Source: Anagrus nilaparvatae
Taxonomy: Eukaryota; Arthropoda; Insecta; Hymenoptera; Mymaridae
Assembly: GCA_022575985.1 (NCBI GenBank)
Contig: JAKSXM010000272.1
Span: forward strand, 22,564,501 to 22,628,500
Direction: 5' to 3'
DNA: 64,000 nt
Shown: in pieces, positions 26,001 to 32,000 of the stretch
Numbering within the stretch: the stretch's first letter is position 1
How the letters are laid out: every line of letters begins with the position of its first letter
Notes under the pieces: generated by a model
Told to the model about the DNA's origin: nothing
Seen by the model: only the letters and a program-made list of their open reading frames with translations
Database searches by the model: none
Translations under genes and position numbers: made by a program

Positions 26001-29000
26001 GCTGCTGCAATATGATTTTTTTTCAGTATATTATAAACTATTTGAAAGAAAGCAAGCAGAAACCTCTAGTTTAAAATTAATTAATATTTTTTAAATCTAA
26101 GAGTGTCATTGATGAAGCAATACGAAATGGAAGAAAATTTTCATTATCCGTTTACGAAAATGTCCGATTAATAGCAAAGGATATTAATTTAAAAGCTGCT
26201 TTAAGATTAGATCAACTAATGGATGATGTAAGTCTCATTTTTATAAAAACTGAAACATTTTTATATTTTTAATTTTTAATTAAATAAATATATTAAAGGT
26301 AAATAAAAGACACCACAATATGGCACAGCAGGCTCAAGTTTTAAAACTTGATACAAGAAGTTGCACCAACGAAATAAAAGATTATCAAGATAAAATTACT
26401 CATACAAAAAATGTTGTTCAAACTTGCACAGATGAAAATATTAAAAAAGTAAAAGTAGTTCTTGACAAAATTGATGCTTTTAAAGTATCTGCTAGTCGAG
26501 CAATAGAGGAGTTGAGAAAAGAAACAAATAATTGTGGAAAAAATACTGATGATACTATTTTTGTTTTATGTTTAGAGAAAGTAAGTACACTTACAACAAA
26601 ATTGAAATATTTTTTGATTGTATTAAATTAATCTTTTATTATTTTAAGGCCTATAAAAAAGCACGGAATTATCACGAAAAAGATACACCGTACATTAAAT
26701 CATCCATATATCTTTATCGAACCCAAATATTAACTACAGCTAACGATATGGTTGATTGCTATCCTAGAACAAGTATAAAAATGTTTGAACGAACATCTGC
26801 AATTGCTGGAAATTTAGTATCTAACTGTTTAAAGGCTTTGATTAATCAATCGAAGAGTTAAATTGACTTATTTTTTAAATTATAATATTAATATTAAAAT
26901 TTAATAATAAATATATTTGAATCGGTTAATCATTTCTCTAACCCTATTCCCCTTAATTCTCAGGTTAATTCTCGAATCTAAAGAAAAAATTTCCTATCAA
27001 AAGCTTTTTGAAATTACATTATCATCTGTACGTAATTTAAATATTCAAGTAAGTACTCCCATCAACAATAATTACTGATTACGATCACAGTATAATTCTT
27101 GCTGCTATTTCACCTTTGCCAGAATGTTTATCGTAGTATCCCATCTGAAAGATTACAAGCACAATACCATGATCCAAATGATAGAAAGATCAAAGTAGCG
27201 AGCCATGTGATTTGCGCTTTGGCATTCATACCACAAGACTATGTGAAAGATACTTTTATAACCATTAAAGAAGAAATTCCAGAGGATTTAACTTCTAATT
27301 ATTTTGGAAAAAATTTAATACTTGGCAGGCCATTAGAGGGCAATATCGATATCGTATCAAAAAACGGTACGCTATCGATACGAAATTGATGTCCTATTTT
27401 CGATACGATATCGATATCAAAGGGCCGATATGTCGATAATATCGATATCGATCTTCAAAAAATTTTTTTTTGTATAACAAAAAATTCAATTTTGTATATA
27501 TTAATAATAATTTTTACTGATAAGTATATATAAAAGAAAATTAAATTTCGCATATAAATTCACATAATTTAGATCTTTCCCAAGAAATAATACACATTAT
27601 GGATTTTAATGATTCATCTTTCAACCTTGTTCGTTTGGCTGTCATTGCTAAGGAGCCTACGGAAAAAAACCGTTCTATTGAGACTGAGGTAGCTAATGTG
27701 CTCAGTACATCTTTTGCCATGTTAGACAAAGTTGGGTATATGGTTTCGTGTTTTCGCCACCATTCTAGAATATTTGAATTTGTTGGTGCTCTTGGTGCTT
27801 TTATATATTCATCTATCTCTTTACTAATCCGATCAAAAAATGTACTTTTTTCATCAATGTAAATTGAGTTCACACTTAGAAAATCTTTTTTGTTCCCTTG
27901 TTTATCTTTTGAATATGTAAAATATTTTTTGAGCCTTACTTTATTATTTTCACTGTATGTTTTAAAAGGAACTGATTGAACTAACAACAATTCGGAGGCT
28001 TGGCATAAGCATATTATATCCAAACTGTTATTGGAAAACATCATCCAAATTTATATGCGTTTTTGAGTGAGTTAAAAAAGGAACAAGCAGGTACGGAGAT
28101 TATGTTAGGGCAGTTACAACCAGGCGAACAATTTAAAAAGGCAGAAGATCCAAAGCGAAGATTAAAAGAACAAAGGCTTATGTATATTGTTCTACAATAA
28201 TTATTTTGATTATTTGGAAAAAAACGATGTTACAACGTATTTGAAAAATATTGGCTATAATAAATTGTTTCTTAAAAATATTTTTGGTAAATATTTTTTT
28301 TTGAAAAAAAATTGGTAAAATTGACCCCAAAAACTAAAAATAATTATTGACAAAACAATTTATTTAAAAAAATTTTTATAATTATATTAAAGCAAAAGAT
28401 ATTTTGTTTTTATTAATAACAATTACAACGCTGTAAGTATAGTGTTTACACTTGAAAAGCAATTAAAAACATACGTAATCTGAAGAAGAGAAGGGATGAA
28501 TTACCGTGAAAGAATTATTTTGATAATATTTTTTTTTACTGATAAGATTTATCTAATTATAACAACTACGCTAATATTACAAATTTCATATTAATTAATT
28601 TTTTTTTTAGTTTAATTTACCTAAAATCATGAAGATTTTACTTGCGTTTATATTTTACATTGCACTTTTCAACGTAAGTAAAACAAATTTTTTTTTTAAT
28701 TTATTAATTTTCCTTGAGATTTAGACCACTGCTTTAAATAAGTAACCAAATCACGATGCGTTTTACTTCGTCACAAAAATTTTCCAATAGCTTATTTCAG
28801 TTTCTAAATCTGAATAGGCATCACCCTATAACTTTAAAATAACGATGGCATCGTGTAGTTTTCCGGAAATATTTATTTTTTTGGTACAATTTTTTAATTT
28901 TTGTCGTACCTATAAATGTTCTCCCGACCTTGAATCTGTTTAAAATAATATATTTTTAGCAATATTGCAAGTTAATCTTATCTCTATAATCTTAAAGTGT

Positions 29001-32000
29001 TCTTAATTTTTTAAAATCTTTACAGGCTTTAGCCTGGCGAGGGTGTATAATTTTTATAATAGAAAAAAAAGTCTTCTGAAGCTATTTTTTGCACACTTAT
29101 TATTATTTTGCACATTATCCTATACTATGAAAGACTGGCATAGCATAATTAAAAGCATTAAAATTTAAAAACAGACAAAATAATTTATAGTCTAAATTGA
29201 TACTCCAAATCTTTAAAAAATATTTTATAATTCATATTAATTATGTAAGCATTTTTAAAATAATATTTTTTCTAAACAGCAAGCTCATGCAAATCCAGAA
29301 ACTGATAAATTAAAATCGGACATTTTTGCTGCTTTGGATAAATCAAAGAGTTTGATTGGTGAAGCAATACGAAATGGAAGAAAATTTACACTGTCTATTT
29401 ATGAAGATATTCGATTGATAGCTAATGATATTAATTTGAAAGCAGATTTAAGATTTAATCAAATAATGGATAAAGTAAGTTTATTTAGAGGTTTATTTAT
29501 ATGGTAAAAATGAATAAAAAAGACCCACAAAAAACTCAAAACCCAGAATTTAGACCCAACGCATACTACGTTTTTTGATGTTTTAAAATGGTATATAACA
29601 AGAAAAACGGTTTTGAATTGTTCAGTTTTCCCCAGTTGTCTCTTATAAAAAATCCCCGGCCTATGCAACTTCTTCAGAGGGTCGAAAATTCGTTTTTTAA
29701 AAAAATTCAAATTCAATTTAACTTTCTGTCTTTAAGTTAAGTTGAAAGGAAGAAGAGATTAAAAAACGAATGTTTGATGCCTCAGAGGCGGGTTCAGAGC
29801 TAACATAAGAATTAAAATTAATTTTAGTCTTAGTACACCTAAAAATTTATCCTTCAGGTGGGCTGAGGGCTAAAATGGGGATTGAAATTAGTTTTCACAA
29901 ATATCTTCAATTTCAGTACAATAACACTTTTGCATTAAATTTGAAATTTATAAAAAATCATTCACTAATAAATAATTATGTTCAAGGCAATAGAAAAATA
30001 TCATGATATGGATCAACAGGCTAAGCTTCTAAAACTTGATACAGGCAGTTGCACTAACGAAATAAAAGATTACGAAGATAGAATTACTCATACAAAAAAT
30101 GTTGTTAAAACTTGCACAGATGAATATATTCAAAAAGTAAAAACAGTTCTTGAAAAAATTGATGCTTTTAAATTACCTACTAGTCAGGCAATAGAGGCGT
30201 TAAGACAAGAAGCAAATGATTGTGGAAAAAATACTGCTGATACTATTGCTGCTTTATGCTTAGAAAAAGTAAGTACAATTAACATTACAACCAGATTGAA
30301 AATTTTTAAATTGTATTTAATTAATCTTTTATCATTTTAAGGTCTATAAAAAAGCAACGAATTATCTCGAAAAAGATACACCTTTTATTAGATCATCTAC
30401 GTATCTTTATAGACATCAAATATTAACAGCTACAAATGATATATCTGAATGCTATCCCAGGATAGCTATAACAATGCTTGATCGAACAGTTACGATTGCT
30501 GGAAAATTAGTATCTGAATGTTTAAAGGCTTTGATTAATCAATCAAAGAGTTAATGCTCATTGTGATTATAATAATATGGAAAAAAATATTAATACAAAT
30601 TATTTTCAATAAGCCAACGAATTTTTAATTCCCCAAACGATTTTCCTAAAATGAGCCTATAAAAATGATTGTAAAAAAAGCGATTTTCATTCAAAAAGGG
30701 TCAAAAAATTTCAAAAAACCTTTTTTTCATCAACGGGTATGATAAAATTTTGCAAAGAAAATCAGCCTAGTTATTAAATGCCTTGGACTAAAATTAAAGG
30801 TATTTTGTCGATACATGAATTCAAACTGATTTCCTATTGGTTTAAAAACCAAAAGTGTATCTTTTTTGGAGAATCTAAAAAATTAGTAGTAAAATTTGTC
30901 TAAAAATAAAAAAATAAAATATATTTGATAAACTTCAGATTGTTGAATATTTTGTAAAAATATGGATATTGTTATTAGAATTCGTCTAATCTGTGATTAG
31001 ATAAAGGGCGCGGGTAAACGGCGGTATGGAGTTAATTGCTTAGGACAACAGGGCAGTACTTAATTACGAATTCTAATAACAATATCCATATTTTTACAAA
31101 ACATTCAACAGCCTGAATTTCATAAAGAATATTTTATATTTGGCGAGAGTTTTAGGCAAATTTTTGTCGATTCTCCAACAGGGTTTATACCAAAATTTAT
31201 ACCTTATATAAATATATTTATATGGACTTAAGTGCATTATTTACCAAAAATAAGGAGCAATAAAATTTATTTATTAGCTTTAAAAAAATATAATCAACAC
31301 GTATATTTGAAAAAAATAAATTAGGGTTTGAAGTTCACTTTTACTGAGTTTTTTTAACCAAAAAATTTTTACATCAGTTGGGCACTTTTTGCGCAAGTAT
31401 CGACAGGACACTTTTTTTTTCGATAAATTATTTCAGAAACACTGTAACAGAAAATTGTCATTACAAATAAATAAAAAAAAATGATATAACTTTTCACATA
31501 AATATCATAATATATAATTCATTCCTCTGGGAAATAAGTACTATAAGCACGCATAAAAGAAACATAAAAAGAGGCTAATCTTCAAAACAGTGTACCTCAG
31601 AGAGGACAGTCACCGCAATTTTTATAAATATAATATATATATATGTGCATATATATAATAACCCTCCGACTTAAAAATACGGGAAGAATCCGCAAGCTCG
31701 CTCTCTATTTTAGCATCACTGATGACGTCATTAACGCGCTCGTTTCCGCAACTATAAATTTTCCGGTTCAATCGCACACTATTTTGTATATATCATATCA
31801 TTTTAACCACGTGTTTCTTCTTTTTTTTTTCATTTACCAAAAAATTTTTTTTTAATTCAAAAATTTGATTATTCAAAACCTGTTACCCAAAAAAGCTTAA
31901 ATTACAAAAATTATTGAAAAATATTTCAATTACATAATTTTAACCAAAAATTTTCAAATATAATAAAAAAAATTTTTTTTCAACTACATTTATTTTTTAT

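Noticed and set aside
27599..27862. 87-aa plus-strand frame
   Set aside because: Antisense to the hAT dimerisation domain, whose motifs are clear on the other strand.
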